A program made the position numbers and the translations under genes. Under the pieces are notes generated by a model that was given only the letters and a program-made list of their open reading frames with translations, was not told the origin of the DNA and ran no database searches. A stretch of 64,000 bases of DNA from a virus, in the IMG/VR virus record IMGVR_UViG_3300042463_001009, positions 61,892 through 125,891 of that record, one strand, 5' to 3'. Every line of letters begins with the position of its first letter. Position 1 is the stretch's first letter. Shown in pieces: positions 1 to 10,151 of this stretch.

Positions 1-375
1 ACATTATTTAATAACTCAGGGTTATATGTTGAAGGAGCATCTCAAGTACCAAGTTGTTGTAATACTAACCTAAACTTACCTATAACATACTATACTTGGT
101 TTACTAATCTTGATACCTACACATCATCTGATATTACTCCCTGTATAGCCACTGGTTGTGGGGCAAATTTATACACAGCAACATCGACAATAGCTCCTGG
201 AATTGTAATATATCAGGATAATGCTTTAACAATACCATTTGTTGGTACTAATTATGGTGTTTCAGGTGGTGGATGGGGTAGATTGTTTTTATCAGATGAT
301 TGCCCAATAATTGGATTGAGAAATATTGCACAAGTAAATGGTTCAGGACAAGTTCTAAGTAATTATACATGTTAA
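1..375 (+). CDS. C-terminal part of a virion or tail-fibre-like protein (partial)
   Basis: Reading frame 1 is open from the window edge to TAA at 373-375, giving 124 residues with no start visible. The sequence is rich in Ser, Thr, Asn, Gly and Tyr with scattered Cys. It has a Gly-Gly-Gly-Trp stretch followed by a FLSDDC segment, as in small beta-rich Cys-containing modules of phage fibre or adhesin proteins. Similar Cys-bearing modules recur in the 1164-residue protein at 6236-9730. Neighbours are also virion-type. The structural assignment is inferred from composition and context; the missing N-terminus lies outside the window. Confidence 0.6.
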   Translation, partial: TLFNNSGLYVEGASQVPSCCNTNLNLPITYYTWFTNLDTYTSSDITPCIATGCGANLYTATSTIAPGIVIYQDNALTIPFVGTNYGVSGGGWGRLFLSDDCPIIGLRNIAQVNGSGQVLSNYTC

Positions 376-406
376 TATATGACAAACTCAATTAGTTTAC
401 TGGTAA

Positions 407-583
407 TTAATCAATTGGGTCTTTTTTACCTAAACCACCATAAAGTCTCATAAGTTTTAGGGATTCATGATAGTTTTTTTCTAATCTGTCTAGTTCTTTT
501 TCAGGGACACCTTTTTCACAGGCAACCTCATACGCATCTTTAGATTCAGAAACCAATTTTGATATTGTTTTTAGTAGTTTCAT
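407..583 (-). CDS. Small hypothetical protein, 58 aa
   Basis: A complete 58-codon frame on the minus strand starts at ATG 583-581 and ends at TAA 409-407. It lies between two plus-strand genes and fills that gap exactly. The protein is charged and helical (Lys/Glu rich), beginning MKLLKTISKLVSESKDAYE and ending with a GGLGKKDP tail. The gene has its own TATTTATA element five bases upstream of the ATG. The short leader with ISKLVSES loosely resembles the leader shared by many proteins of this phage. Function unknown. Confidence 0.6.
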   Translation of the reverse strand: MKLLKTISKLVSESKDAYEVACEKGVPEKELDRLEKNYHESLKLMRLYGGLGKKDPID

Positions 584-587
584 ATAG

Positions 588-595
588 TATAAATA
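588..595 (-). promoter_or_regulatory. TATTTATA element upstream of the 58-aa gene
   Basis: The plus strand reads TATAAATA, so the minus strand reads TATTTATA four bases before the start codon at 583. It is one of about twenty copies found just upstream of genes in this window. Confidence 0.5.
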
Positions 596-634
596 TCTAC
601 CAAAACACCATTTATTAAGATGGATGATTAATTA

Positions 635-642
635 TATTTATT
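635..642 (+). promoter_or_regulatory. TATTTATT variant element upstream of the glycosyltransferase gene
   Basis: TATTTATT lies 12 bases before the ATG at 655. It differs by one base from the recurrent TATTTATA element. Confidence 0.4.
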
Positions 643-654
643 TTAAAACATAAA

Positions 655-1632
655 ATGGATAAAAATTTAAGATTTGTATGTGCCCAACCTGATGTACCAT
701 ATTTTTATTGGCAAGTTAGGGTGTACGTTGAAAATTTTATAGAAAAAGGTATTTTACCAAACCAAATACATGTTATTTTTGGTATAGTAACACCAAATAC
801 CGAACCAACTTCAGATTCGTTAAAATTAAAAGAATTGGGAATTAATATCCATCATTATTTAGACGACAGAGAACAAAAACATTATATTCCAAACATTAAG
901 CCATTTTTAATTCATAAATGGTTAAAGGAATTCCCTCAACACGGAGAATGTTTTTTCTTACATGATGCTGATATAATTTTTAGAGAATTACCTGATTTTA
1001 AAACATTAATGGAGGATGATGTTTTATATCTTTCAGATACTGTTGGTTATATTGGGTTTAATTACATTATGGATTGTTGTAAAAGATATGAATCTCATCA
1101 CCCACAATCTAAACAAGGGCAATTACTACAAGAAATGGTTGATGTTATTGGTGTTACGACCGAATGTGTTGAATGTAATGAAAATAATTCAGGCGGTGGT
1201 CAATATTTGATTAAAAAAACAGATTGGATGATTTGGGAAAAAATCTATATGGATTGTGCGCCACTATATGACCAAATGATGGATTACCAAAAACGTTTCC
1301 CAATAAACCAAGGTGAAATACAATTTTGGACTGCAGAAATGTGGTCTTTATTATGGAACTTATGGTATTTTGGAAAAGAAACTAAAGTAGTTAAAGATTT
1401 AGATTTTTCATGGGCAACCGACTCAATTTCTATTTACGAACAAAGACCAATACTTCATATGGCAGGAGTAACTTCAGATATGAAAACAACTAAATTTTAT
1501 AAAGGTGATTTTATTAATGTTAATCCATTAATTAAGTTAACGGAAAATTTTGAATATTTTGATTATGTTGAAGAACATAGTTCTACAAAAAAATATATAG
1601 ATGTTATGAAATCTATAGTAAAAAAACAATAA
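655..1632 (+). CDS. Glycosyltransferase-like protein (GT-A fold, DxD)
   Basis: A 325-aa protein with an N-terminal strand-helix region, a central HDADIIF segment (about residues 103-109) fitting the DxD metal/nucleotide-sugar motif of GT-A enzymes, and a later GGGQYLIKK stretch. It is rich in Trp and Tyr in its second half. It would transfer a sugar from a nucleotide-sugar donor; acceptor unknown. It sits directly between virion-protein genes, one of them very Thr-rich, so glycosylation of a phage surface protein or of a host glycan are both possible. The TATTTATT variant upstream suggests expression with the late set. The family call is by motif only. Confidence 0.6.
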   Translation: MDKNLRFVCAQPDVPYFYWQVRVYVENFIEKGILPNQIHVIFGIVTPNTEPTSDSLKLKELGINIHHYLDDREQKHYIPNIKPFLIHKWLKEFPQHGECFFLHDADIIFRELPDFKTLMEDDVLYLSDTVGYIGFNYIMDCCKRYESHHPQSKQGQLLQEMVDVIGVTTECVECNENNSGGGQYLIKKTDWMIWEKIYMDCAPLYDQMMDYQKRFPINQGEIQFWTAEMWSLLWNLWYFGKETKVVKDLDFSWATDSISIYEQRPILHMAGVTSDMKTTKFYKGDFINVNPLIKLTENFEYFDYVEEHSSTKKYIDVMKSIVKKQ

Positions 1633-1638
1633 TCTGAT

Positions 1639-1646
1639 TATTTATA
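1639..1646 (+). promoter_or_regulatory. TATTTATA element upstream of the SprB-like repeat protein
   Basis: Exact TATTTATA ending 12 bases before the ATG at 1659, in the 26-base gap after the glycosyltransferase gene. Confidence 0.55.
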
Positions 1647-1658
1647 GTATAAATAACA

Positions 1659-3047
1659 ATGACTAACACGACATCTTTACTTCAACAAAAAAACGAATGT
1701 GATGTAATTACAATATTTCCAATGACCGTTGAGTGTTTAGTTAACAATCCGTCATCACAAAATGCGACTGATGGAGGTTTATCTATTTCTATAACAGGAG
1801 GAACACCACCATACATAGTTGCTTGGAGTAATGGTAATATATCTCCGGCAATTAATAATTTAGGTGCTGGTAGTTATACGGCAATAGTTACTGACTATTC
1901 TTGGTCAGGGAGTGGTCCTGATTATACGGCAACTACAACATGTGTGTTAACCGCACCTATAACACCTACAACTACAACCACAACAACGGTTGCTCCTGTA
2001 TTACTCTATGATATTTGTTTAACAGTGTATAAACAACCAAGTAATTATCAAATACACTTTAACCCTAATGGTATATATAATGGTATCTATAGTAGTGGTT
2101 ATCAATCATGGATATCAGATGACTCAGTATACCAAATTGTTTGGGGTACACTATACCAGTCATGGACTGTAATTCCGCCCCCAACAAATCCTGGTTATTA
2201 TTTACTATCACCCTCACCATATCCACCTTTAACGGGATGGTATATAAATGGTGCGTTAGGAACTGTTGTATCAAATCAAGGTCTTTGTGTACCGTTACCA
2301 AGTAACCCGTCATTTACATATTCACTTACTCAACCAACTTGTATATGTGATGGTAATATAATTATAACGGCTTCTAATGGAACACCACCATATCAGTACT
2401 CAGTTGATAATGGAGTGACATTCACTAGTAATTCAGGGCTCTTCACAGGAAAATGTCCTGGAACTTATAGTTTACAAATTAAGGATTCGTTAAATAATTT
2501 AAGTACTGTTTCTACGGCTACCTTAAATAATTTTATTGGAATAACAACATATACTCTTAGTTTGTCACCAGTATCTATTACAACGGTAAACAATAACACA
2601 ACTGTAACAAAACAATATACTTGTACCGTAAATGTTTCACCACCAATCCCTGTTGGAACAACAATTACGTTTGATGCACAACACATAAATGTGCTTGGTA
2701 GAGGGCCTGCCTCAACTGACGCAACTATTGTGACTAATAGTGTTTTAACTAAAAATTCAACAGTAATACCAATAACTTCAAGCCCGTCATCAAGTAATAC
2801 TACCACACAATTAGGTGCCGGTTGTCAATCGGCGCCAATACATAATACAACCCAAACTGATAACTGGATTTCGGTATCAATGACAAATGGTGATACCATG
2901 GTTATTAATACCACAACAACTATGACTAAAATACAACCAGTACCTCATTGTTTCTTTGCGGATTTCGGTGACACATTTTTTGCAGTAAATGGGGTTATTA
3001 ATGGATGTAGTTGTTGTACGTTAATTATGCCAAATAAAGCGGTATAA
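1659..3047 (+). CDS. Virion-type protein with SprB-like repeats and a Thr-rich linker
   Basis: A 462-aa protein. Residues about 39-85 carry the pattern GGTPPYIVAWSNG...NLGAGSYTAIVTD. A second unit near residues 225-270 reads NGTPPYQYSVDNG...CPGTYSLQIKD. Both match the SprB repeat, an Ig-like beta unit known from flavobacterial gliding adhesins. [13 protein letters not shown] linker follows the first unit. The C-terminal 160 residues are beta-rich and end with a GCSCC cluster. There is no signal peptide, consistent with assembly inside the cell into a virion rather than export. It is probably a fibre, decoration or adsorption protein. The fold call is good; the virion role is inferred from neighbours and the upstream TATTTATA element. 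Confidence 0.65.
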   Translation: MTNTTSLLQQKNECDVITIFPMTVECLVNNPSSQNATDGGLSISITGGTPPYIVAWSNGNISPAINNLGAGSYTAIVTDYSWSGSGPDYTATTTCVLTAPITPTTTTTTTVAPVLLYDICLTVYKQPSNYQIHFNPNGIYNGIYSSGYQSWISDDSVYQIVWGTLYQSWTVIPPPTNPGYYLLSPSPYPPLTGWYINGALGTVVSNQGLCVPLPSNPSFTYSLTQPTCICDGNIIITASNGTPPYQYSVDNGVTFTSNSGLFTGKCPGTYSLQIKDSLNNLSTVSTATLNNFIGITTYTLSLSPVSITTVNNNTTVTKQYTCTVNVSPPIPVGTTITFDAQHINVLGRGPASTDATIVTNSVLTKNSTVIPITSSPSSSNTTTQLGAGCQSAPIHNTTQTDNWISVSMTNGDTMVINTTTTMTKIQPVPHCFFADFGDTFFAVNGVINGCSCCTLIMPNKAV

Positions 3048-3065
3048 TAAAATAAAAATTAAGGA

Positions 3066-3073
3066 TATTTATA
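3066..3073 (+). promoter_or_regulatory. TATTTATA element three bases from the start codon
   Basis: TATTTATA ends three bases before the ATG at 3077. If it is a -10 box, the transcript would be leaderless. Confidence 0.5.
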
Positions 3074-3076
3074 AAC

Positions 3077-5509
3077 ATGACTTATATATTAAAAAATACA
3101 TCGGGATTAATTAATACTAGATTAACAGACACTGGAAGACAAAAATTATCTCAAGGTAATTTTAACATCGAGTATTTTCAAATTGGTGACGGAGAAGTTT
3201 CATATAACTCTTTACCAAGTTCATATAATCAAGCTAATACAAACATATTTGAACCTAATTTTAATTCACAAAATTCAGCACCAACACAATCAAATAAACA
3301 ATATGTAAAATATCCTTATTATGTTGATGGTGTAACAGGTAATACTTATGGTATTCCTTATTCAGAACCTGTGGTTTCTCCTGTATATAACCGAGCGGCA
3401 ATGAGAGGATTTTTTACGGGAGACCTTAGTGCGACAACAATTAATTGGAGTGCAATTACAAATAGTTCTCATGTTATTAATTCTAATTATGTTGTTGATA
3501 TGTCAGTATTAACTGGCGGTACCACGATTATGTTAATTTATTCAGGTTGTAACACCAATATTGTTAGAATGCCTGCTATAGGTGATTTATTAACAATCTA
3601 TTATGATGGTAATGGTGACCACAATTGTGCCTGTAGTACTTACCCAACGCCAAGCCCAACACCTTCACCAACCCCAACTCCAACCCCATCATATGACCCT
3701 TGTATCTTACCACCAACCCCAACTCCGTCACCAACATTTTGTCCAATAACACCGACACCAAATTGTGACCCTGTTGTGGAACCAGAATGTCTTATGGATA
3801 TGAGTAGTTGTTACCCAATGATGACATATAAAATTGTCGATATTTGTTTAGGTGTTTACACATTAGATAGGCCAACACCTAATTTTTCAGGAAGTTCAAA
3901 TGTTTGTTATGCGAGAACTATCGTATATCCGCCAAATATGACATCACTTTATGATACACTAACACCATGTAAACATTGGAATGAGGATGTTATTAATTTT
4001 GAGTCTGTTTGTTATACAGATGAGTTTGATGTTAAAATTTGGAATATGAATATTCCATGGTCGGAAAATCCTGCGGGGTTAATTCCGACAATAAATGAAG
4101 GATTTGCGGATTTTGGTTCAGCGACATATATCGGGTCAAAAGAATATTTGGGTTATATGTCGAATAGTGGGCAGACTGACAGCAGTTCAGTATACTACTA
4201 CAACTCTTTCGATGAAAAAGTTACTGTACAACCAAAAGACCAAAAATCTATTGCCATTATTCACTATACAAATCAAAGTATTGATTTCTTTTATGGTGAA
4301 AAATTTGCATTAGAACCTTATGACCCTACGGCGCCTGCTAATACTATTGGGCAAGCAAGAAACTTTAGACTACATATTCCATGGCTTATGTGGCATAAAA
4401 ATCCTGAATGTTGTTTAGGTGAAACTTTTTGGGTTGACCCTCCAGGGTATGACGGATTAAATTTATTTCAAGTACAATACTTGAAATCTACTAAGAATGC
4501 GGATATGAATAACCCTGGTATGAGATACTACCAATTATGGGATACTAATACAAATGATGACGGGTTCCCAAGTAGAGTTGGTAAAGTTTTCCCTGACCAA
4601 AAAATTATAGTGATTGATGATGAAGAGATTATTGCTGCTATGTCTTATAAATCAAATCGTAATTGGACTCTACCTTCACCAAAACTTACTTTAGTTGCAC
4701 CAAATACATGTGGTACTGATAATACTTCATATATTGGTGTGTTAACAGGTGATACTGAGTATATGTATGTGACTTATAGAATTAGTAATACGATTAATTT
4801 TACTAATTCATTACATTGTAACTATTATACTAGAATACAAGGTCCAAATTTAACTTGTATACCAAGTGCGTCGCAAAACGTGTCAATTAGGTTTGGTCCG
4901 GAGTTTGGTTGTTTAAATCAACCAGATTATACACCAACAACTACAACAACTACAACTACAACAACATTATGTCCATCTGTTTGTTATACGCCACAAGGAT
5001 TTTACGGTGATAAATTTGAAATTATATGTCAAAAAGTTATTGGTGATATTAGACCTGATTCGTCCGAGTGGAAAATAATCGATGTAACATCACAATTAAG
5101 TGCAACAACCGTTGGAGGGTATATTACTCAAAACGGTATAACAGGTAATACATTTACTATTACTCAAGATGACTATGATAATGCACCTTATTACGATTTA
5201 AATACATATATACCTCTAACCCCTGTTGGAAGCACTACACCATCTTTAAATTTTGGGGACGAATATTATTTCTATGGTTCGTTAGAAACGGATATTCAAG
5301 CTACAATATATGAGATGAGGTATAAAATTAATTTAGGTGTTGCTGAATTTCAAGCAACTTCAAACCCAACATGGACTCAAGGGACTGACTCATATATAAC
5401 TGATATTGGTCTTTACGATTCTGATAAGAATCTTATGATTATATCAAAGATGCAATCACCTGTTTTAAGACAAGGGATTCAACAGTTCCTGGTTAAATTT
5501 GATTTCTAA
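3077..5509 (+). CDS. Tail-fibre or baseplate-associated protein with PT and T linkers
   Basis: An 810-aa protein. The N-terminus (about residues 9-45) reads ...TRLTDTGRQKL..G.F.IEYFQIGDGEVSY. This resembles the N-terminal module of phage tail-collar or fibre proteins that dock on the baseplate. A Pro/Thr/Ser linker (about 190-225) and a run of Thr (about 620-632) separate globular parts. The last 60 residues describe an ITDIGLYD...KMQSPVLRQG segment also typical of such proteins. It follows a SprB-like protein and precedes a RuvC-like gene, all on the plus strand. It probably sits at the tail tip or fibre; exact role not resolved. Confidence 0.6.
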   Translation: MTYILKNTSGLINTRLTDTGRQKLSQGNFNIEYFQIGDGEVSYNSLPSSYNQANTNIFEPNFNSQNSAPTQSNKQYVKYPYYVDGVTGNTYGIPYSEPVVSPVYNRAAMRGFFTGDLSATTINWSAITNSSHVINSNYVVDMSVLTGGTTIMLIYSGCNTNIVRMPAIGDLLTIYYDGNGDHNCACSTYPTPSPTPSPTPTPTPSYDPCILPPTPTPSPTFCPITPTPNCDPVVEPECLMDMSSCYPMMTYKIVDICLGVYTLDRPTPNFSGSSNVCYARTIVYPPNMTSLYDTLTPCKHWNEDVINFESVCYTDEFDVKIWNMNIPWSENPAGLIPTINEGFADFGSATYIGSKEYLGYMSNSGQTDSSSVYYYNSFDEKVTVQPKDQKSIAIIHYTNQSIDFFYGEKFALEPYDPTAPANTIGQARNFRLHIPWLMWHKNPECCLGETFWVDPPGYDGLNLFQVQYLKSTKNADMNNPGMRYYQLWDTNTNDDGFPSRVGKVFPDQKIIVIDDEEIIAAMSYKSNRNWTLPSPKLTLVAPNTCGTDNTSYIGVLTGDTEYMYVTYRISNTINFTNSLHCNYYTRIQGPNLTCIPSASQNVSIRFGPEFGCLNQPDYTPTTTTTTTTTTLCPSVCYTPQGFYGDKFEIICQKVIGDIRPDSSEWKIIDVTSQLSATTVGGYITQNGITGNTFTITQDDYDNAPYYDLNTYIPLTPVGSTTPSLNFGDEYYFYGSLETDIQATIYEMRYKINLGVAEFQATSNPTWTQGTDSYITDIGLYDSDKNLMIISKMQSPVLRQGIQQFLVKFDF

Positions 5510-5555
5510 TTTTAAGGTTGGATATAATCACTAAAACTTTTTTATAGAACAAAAA

Positions 5556-6158
5556 ATGATTAGAAATAAATTAAAAGAAAGTCCAAAAGTTTTAGGTCTT
5601 GATGTGTCAACTCGAACAATCGGTGTTGCATTATTTGATATACAAAGTAGAGAATTATTAGAATTAACTCACGTATCACCAGTTCCAAAACCAAAAGAAG
5701 AGTCTAAAATTAAGGAATTATTACTTAAGAGTGATATTTTTAGAAATAAGTTAATTGAATATAAAGACTTAGGTATTGTTAAGGTTATTATTGAAGAACC
5801 ATTATTAAATTCAAATAATGTTTATACTATTAGTATTTTATTAAGATATAATACCTTAATTACTAAAGAAATTTATGATGTTTTAGGTATTGTACCTGAA
5901 TTTATATCCACCTATAATTCACGTAAGTTTGCTTACCCTGAATTAGTTAGAGAAAACAACAAAAATAAGTTTGTTTTATTTGGGGGATTCCCAAAAGACT
6001 GTGATAAAAAACAAATCATATGGGAACAAGTTGCTAAAAGAGAACCACAAATACAGTGGTTGTATACTCGAAACAATACATTAAAGAAAGAAAACTTTGA
6101 CCAAACAGACGCCTATACTTGTGTATTAGGTTATATGAGACAAGAAAAACTTTGGTAA
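5556..6158 (+). CDS. RuvC-like RNase H-fold nuclease
   Basis: A 200-aa protein with the RNase H-fold pattern of RuvC-type resolvases. Strand 1 is GLDVSTRTIGVAL with the first catalytic Asp (about residue 16). IIEEPLL supplies the second acidic position (about 79-80). The C-terminal DQTDAYTCVL gives the final Asp pair (about 184-187). In RuvC the acidic residues bind Mg2+ and cut Holliday junctions. Here a role in resolving branched phage DNA before packaging is likely, analogous to T4 gp49 although not homologous. A TTTTTATA sequence nine bases upstream is a weak version of the start element. A strong terminator follows. Confidence 0.75.
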   Translation: MIRNKLKESPKVLGLDVSTRTIGVALFDIQSRELLELTHVSPVPKPKEESKIKELLLKSDIFRNKLIEYKDLGIVKVIIEEPLLNSNNVYTISILLRYNTLITKEIYDVLGIVPEFISTYNSRKFAYPELVRENNKNKFVLFGGFPKDCDKKQIIWEQVAKREPQIQWLYTRNNTLKKENFDQTDAYTCVLGYMRQEKLW

Positions 6159-6184
6159 TATCGTATAAATAACCGATAATATAG

Positions 6185-6215
6185 AATATCGTCTTTTTAG
6201 ACGATATTTTTTTTT
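6185..6215 (+). terminator. Rho-independent terminator after the RuvC-like gene
   Basis: A perfect 10-bp stem (left 6185-6194, right 6199-6208, 4-base loop) is followed by a T run to 6215. It ends the plus-strand virion block and separates it from the converging minus-strand gene. The minus strand lacks a matching T run. Confidence 0.8.
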
Positions 6216-6235
6216 ACCTTAAAGTTTTGATTTAC

Positions 6236-9200
6236 TCAATTTTGAGCAGTAGTTGAGGTTATTATAATTGGAACACCACAGTTTGCGGTTGTTACTGTAA
6301 AAGAATAGTTTATTTCAAAAACTTGGTCAATAGATAATACAGAGTTGTTGTATGAACCAATACTTAATTGAGCATTCGAAATAAATCCGGTACAAAATGA
6401 TGAAGGTACCATTGCCTGTAAATAAACCGATACCACAGCACCTGTTTGAACTGAAAAAGTATTTGAATAGACACCAGCAGCTAAGCTAGATTGAAACGTA
6501 TATACTATAACACCATTAACTTTTATATTACCCGTTGTCCAAGAACAATAGGTTTTTGTGTGAGTGTAAGACATGGTACAAGGTTGTGGTGTTACAGTTG
6601 TTGTTGTTGTTGTTGTTGGTGTTGCCGCCGCAGAACAAGCATTACAACTAGGGTATGTTGAGAAACCAGTGAAGTAATTACCAGACCAAGTAATTACATT
6701 TGTGTTTGGGGAAAATTGTCCCGGTGAACATAAGGAAGAGCCAATAAATTTCCAACACACCCCTGTAGTAGGGTTACGTAAAACATTCCCAACAATAGTT
6801 GTTGGTGTTGCCGGTACAGTTTGAACTAAGACCTGCAGGGTACTAGATGAATTGTTATTATTGTTAGTACAATCTGTAAACACATAATAAGTTAAACATG
6901 GAGTTGGAGTTACGGTTGATGATGGTGTTGGAGGTAATCCTGATGTTACGGTAGGAGTTGGCGTTTGTGTTGGTGTTTGGGTTGGCGTATTTGTTGGTGT
7001 ACTTGTTGGCGTAATAACACAGTTTAAACAATCACCTAAATTAGAAAAACCAAAAGGACCTGCAAGTAAATCCATTTGGTTAATACCTATGATATCGTTG
7101 TTTACCCCAATATAACTCACACATTTTGACACACCATCAACAAGTGATTCAAAAACCATATATATTTCTATATCAAGACCTGGAGTTGGGTTCTCAAGGA
7201 CACTTGTTGTATAATACATACTACCATTAAAACAGTCTTGGAATTGTTTACTTGATGGACATTTAATTAAGTCATTAACAGTATTAAATGTTACGTTTCC
7301 TAAAAAGTCACACGGTCTGTCAATTGCGGGTGTAGGTGTTGGTGTGGTTGTTACTGTAGGTGTTGGTGTTGGTGTAATAGAACTAATCGTTGCATCAACA
7401 CTAACATTTGAACATACATTTATTGGTGTCTGAGTAGGTGTCTGAGTAGGTGTTGGGGTCTGAGTAGGTGTTTGCGTTGGAGTAGGAGTAAAGTCACAAT
7501 CAAATAATGCCGTAAAGTCAACATCACACGGTAATGTAGGTGTTGGCGTTGGTGTAGGACAAATACCTGCAAGTAAATTGTCGTCACATAAATCAGGACA
7601 AATACTATAACAAGGTGATTTACCCGATAATAAACAAATACCACCTAAACTGGTCGATAAACACCATTGAGTGTTTGTCGTGTCATAATAAATAAATAAT
7701 GAATTTAATGTACCAACCCAATAAAAATTAATACCATAAGCACCAACTCTTACGTAGTTATCGTCCCATAAGACATTGCCCGTATCATATAAACAATAGT
7801 TTATTACCGTACAAAAACCTACAGGTATTGATGTTTCAGTTGGTGTTGGCGTTGGTGTTTCAGTTGGTGTAGGAGTATTTGTTGGTGTTTGGGTTGGAGT
7901 TTCGGTTGGTGTAGGAGTATTTGTTGGTGTTTGGGTCAGCCCATTTGTTGGCGTATTTGTTGGTGTTTCAGTTGGTGTTGGTGTTTGGGTTGGTGTATTT
8001 GTTGGTGTTTCAGTTGGAGTATTTGTTGGAGTTTCAGTTGGTGTTTGGGTTGGTGTTTCAGTTGGTGTTGGTGTTGGTGTTTCATTTGGGGTTGGAGTAT
8101 TTGTTGGTGTAGGTGTATTTGTTGGTGTTTCAGTTGGCGTATTTGTTGGTGTTTCAGTATTTGTTGGTGTATTTGTTGGTGTTTCAGTATTTGTTGGAGT
8201 ATTTGTTGGAGTATTTGTTGGTGTTTCAGTTGGAGTATTTGTTGGAGTATTTGTTGGGGTATTTGTTGGTGTTTCAGTTGGCGTTGGTGTAACTGTTGGT
8301 GTTGGAGTATTTGTTGGAGTATTTGTTGGTGTAGGTGTATTTGTTGGTGTTTCAGTTGGCGTATTTGTTGGTGTTACAGTATTTGTTGGGGTAACTGTTG
8401 ATGTAGGTGTATTTGTTGGGGTATTTGTTGGGGTATTAGTCGGAGTTTGAGTCGGCGTTTGAGTCGGAGTATTTGTTGGAGTTACAGTATTTGTTGGAGT
8501 ATTAGTTACAGTATTTGTTGGAGTATTTGTTGGAGTATTTGTTGGAGTATTTGTTGGTGTTTCAGTTGGAGTATTTGTTGGAGTTACAGTGTTTGTTGGA
8601 GTATTAGTTGGCGTAGATGTTGGAGTTTCAGTTGGGCTTGGTGTAGGAGTATTTGTTGGAGTTATTGTATTTGTTGGTGTTACAGTATTAGTTGGAGTAT
8701 TAGTTGGAGTATTAGTCGGTGTATTAGTTGGTGTATTTGTTGGAGTTACAGTATTAGTTGGCGTTATTGTATTTGTTGGTGTTGAAGTATTTGTTGGAGT
8801 ATTAGTTGGAGTTGTTGTTGGTGTTGGTGGAGGATTTGTTGAGGTAAGAGTTGGGGTGGGTGTTGGAGTTTCAGTTGGACTTGGTGTAGGAGTATTTGTT
8901 GGAGTTACAGTATTTGTTGGTGTTGGTGTATTTGATGGTGTTGAAGTATTTGTTGGTGTTATTGTATTTGTTGGTGTTGATGTATTTGTTGGCGTTATTG
9001 TATTTGTTGGTGTTACAGTATTAGTTGGAGTATTAGTCGGCGTATTAGTCGGCGTATTAGTTGGAGTATTAGTTGGAGTTGGAGTTGGGGTTGGGGTTTG
9101 GGTTGGAGTGTTAGTTGGAGTTGGAGTTGGGGTAGGTGTTGGGCTAAGTGGTGGTGTACAATACCAACTTGGAGCATTACACATGTTTAGAGTAACAGTT

Positions 9201-9730
9201 ACAGTTGAATAAGTTGCGTTAGTTTTAACGTCATTAATATATAAATATGGAATTGGGTTTAGTATATTAACACACATGTTGAATGTACCAGGCACCTCAA
9301 ATGGGTATGATAAAGTTTCTCCAAGCTGACAATTATACATGTCAACAAATACTACTCCGTCAACTGCAGGGTCAGTATTACCTACGGCATCATTTAAGTC
9401 CTTAGAATCAATATAAATGTCAACACACGTACAAGTTGGTAATGGTATAATATTGGGACTTTGACATTTTGCCGTATGGTCGACCATACAAGCGGCACAA
9501 CCACCTCCAGGTGTATACTCAAAATAGGTGTTAACACTATTATAGTGAGTCTCAACATAACCAGCAAGTTTGGCCTCCCAACATACATCATTTGTGTCAT
9601 AATAAATTTTACCTGCAATAAACTCTGAGTTTGTAACTCCATCAATTGTTGGCGTACATGGCCTAATAATTACTGCATTGTTAAAACAACATCTTAAAAA
9701 TACTGTATTACATTCTGGTATTTGCGGCAT
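6236..9730 (-). CDS. Very long Pro/Thr-repeat virion-type protein with Cys-rich modules
   Basis: A 1164-aa protein. Residues 1 to about 195 form a Cys-containing N-terminal region. Then about 440 residues consist of PT-rich units such as [11 protein letters not shown], with N, Q, E, S and V at the variable position. Several small Cys-bearing domains follow, separated by short PT linkers (about 655-1164), and the C-terminus is beta-rich. No signal peptide or membrane segment is seen. A PT repeat of this kind makes an extended, stiff stalk, so a fibre or whisker carrying several small binding domains is likely. A TATTTATA element lies 36 bases upstream. Thr density makes O-glycosylation possible (a glycosyltransferase gene is at 655), but that link is speculation. 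Confidence 0.65.
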   Translation of the reverse strand: MPQIPECNTVFLRCCFNNAVIIRPCTPTIDGVTNSEFIAGKIYYDTNDVCWEAKLAGYVETHYNSVNTYFEYTPGGGCAACMVDHTAKCQSPNIIPLPTCTCVDIYIDSKDLNDAVGNTDPAVDGVVFVDMYNCQLGETLSYPFEVPGTFNMCVNILNPIPYLYINDVKTNATYSTVTVTLNMCNAPSWYCTPPLSPTPTPTPTPTNTPTQTPTPTPTPTNTPTNTPTNTPTNTPTNTVTPTNTITPTNTSTPTNTITPTNTSTPSNTPTPTNTVTPTNTPTPSPTETPTPTPTLTSTNPPPTPTTTPTNTPTNTSTPTNTITPTNTVTPTNTPTNTPTNTPTNTPTNTVTPTNTITPTNTPTPSPTETPTSTPTNTPTNTVTPTNTPTETPTNTPTNTPTNTPTNTVTNTPTNTVTPTNTPTQTPTQTPTNTPTNTPTNTPTSTVTPTNTVTPTNTPTETPTNTPTPTNTPTNTPTPTVTPTPTETPTNTPTNTPTNTPTETPTNTPTNTPTNTETPTNTPTNTETPTNTPTETPTNTPTPTNTPTPNETPTPTPTETPTQTPTETPTNTPTETPTNTPTQTPTPTETPTNTPTNGLTQTPTNTPTPTETPTQTPTNTPTPTETPTPTPTETSIPVGFCTVINYCLYDTGNVLWDDNYVRVGAYGINFYWVGTLNSLFIYYDTTNTQWCLSTSLGGICLLSGKSPCYSICPDLCDDNLLAGICPTPTPTPTLPCDVDFTALFDCDFTPTPTQTPTQTPTPTQTPTQTPINVCSNVSVDATISSITPTPTPTVTTTPTPTPAIDRPCDFLGNVTFNTVNDLIKCPSSKQFQDCFNGSMYYTTSVLENPTPGLDIEIYMVFESLVDGVSKCVSYIGVNNDIIGINQMDLLAGPFGFSNLGDCLNCVITPTSTPTNTPTQTPTQTPTPTVTSGLPPTPSSTVTPTPCLTYYVFTDCTNNNNNSSSTLQVLVQTVPATPTTIVGNVLRNPTTGVCWKFIGSSLCSPGQFSPNTNVITWSGNYFTGFSTYPSCNACSAAATPTTTTTTTVTPQPCTMSYTHTKTYCSWTTGNIKVNGVIVYTFQSSLAAGVYSNTFSVQTGAVVSVYLQAMVPSSFCTGFISNAQLSIGSYNNSVLSIDQVFEINYSFTVTTANCGVPIIITSTTAQN
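7835..9147 (-). repeat. Degenerate tandem repeat encoding the Pro/Thr stalk
   Basis: About 1.3 kb of 6-, 12- and 18-base units (plus-strand core tgttgg-agtatt and variants) encode the PT stalk. All units are multiples of three, so length changes would stay in frame. The opposite strand also stays open over long stretches, producing spurious frames. Unit variants are locally clustered, as expected from repeated slippage or unequal exchange. Confidence 0.85.
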
Positions 9731-9766
9731 TTATTTTAGTTTTTTTGTTATATGGTTATCTCAGTC

Positions 9767-9774
9767 TATAAATA
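9767..9774 (-). promoter_or_regulatory. TATTTATA element upstream of the PT-repeat gene
   Basis: The plus strand reads TATAAATA; on the minus strand TATTTATA lies 36 bases before the ATG at 9730. The rest of the 9775-9920 gap is AT-rich and shows no other feature I can support. Confidence 0.55.
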
Positions 9775-9920
9775 CCTTTAAGGTTCTTTTTATTTTTAAA
9801 AAAAATTGTAATACAAATAACGTTTTTTACAAATTTCTCACTTAACCCAACGTAAATTTGTTGTATATTAATTAATTTCATATTCCATTCCTATAATAGT
9901 ATCAATTTAGGTTTTAATGG

Positions 9921-10136
9921 TTATAAACTTAAATAAGTGATAACTTCACAACTATTATTATCAATAACCTTTAGATTAAAACTTAACTGACTTCCCATAA
10001 CTGACGGAATAACAAACGAGTATGGCGCCGAATTGATTGTGTCAATATAAATACATATTGTTATTGGGTCGTCACAAAGATAAATATCAAATGGAGATGC
10101 TCCTGTAATGTTGTTAATTGTTATATTTGTTGACAT
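9921..10136 (-). CDS. Small beta-rich, probably virion-associated protein, 71 aa
   Basis: A 71-aa minus-strand protein, Ile/Asn/Thr rich, beginning MSTNITINNITGASPFDIYLCDD. Alternating hydrophobic residues suggest an all-beta Ig-like unit. The composition matches the neighbouring fibre-type proteins. A TATTTATC element lies 15 bases upstream. No family recognised. Confidence 0.6.
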   Translation of the reverse strand: MSTNITINNITGASPFDIYLCDDPITICIYIDTINSAPYSFVIPSVMGSQLSFNLKVIDNNSCEVITYLSL

Positions 10137-10151
10137 TGAGATTTCTTTTTA

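Noticed and set aside
7889-9212. Long plus-strand open frames opposite the PT repeat (7889-8401, 7921-8112, 8447-8785, 8589-9212)
   Set aside because: They exist only because repeat units are multiples of three and lack stops on either strand; the encoded Cys/Trp/Gly or Val/Gly repeats are artefacts and have no start signals.
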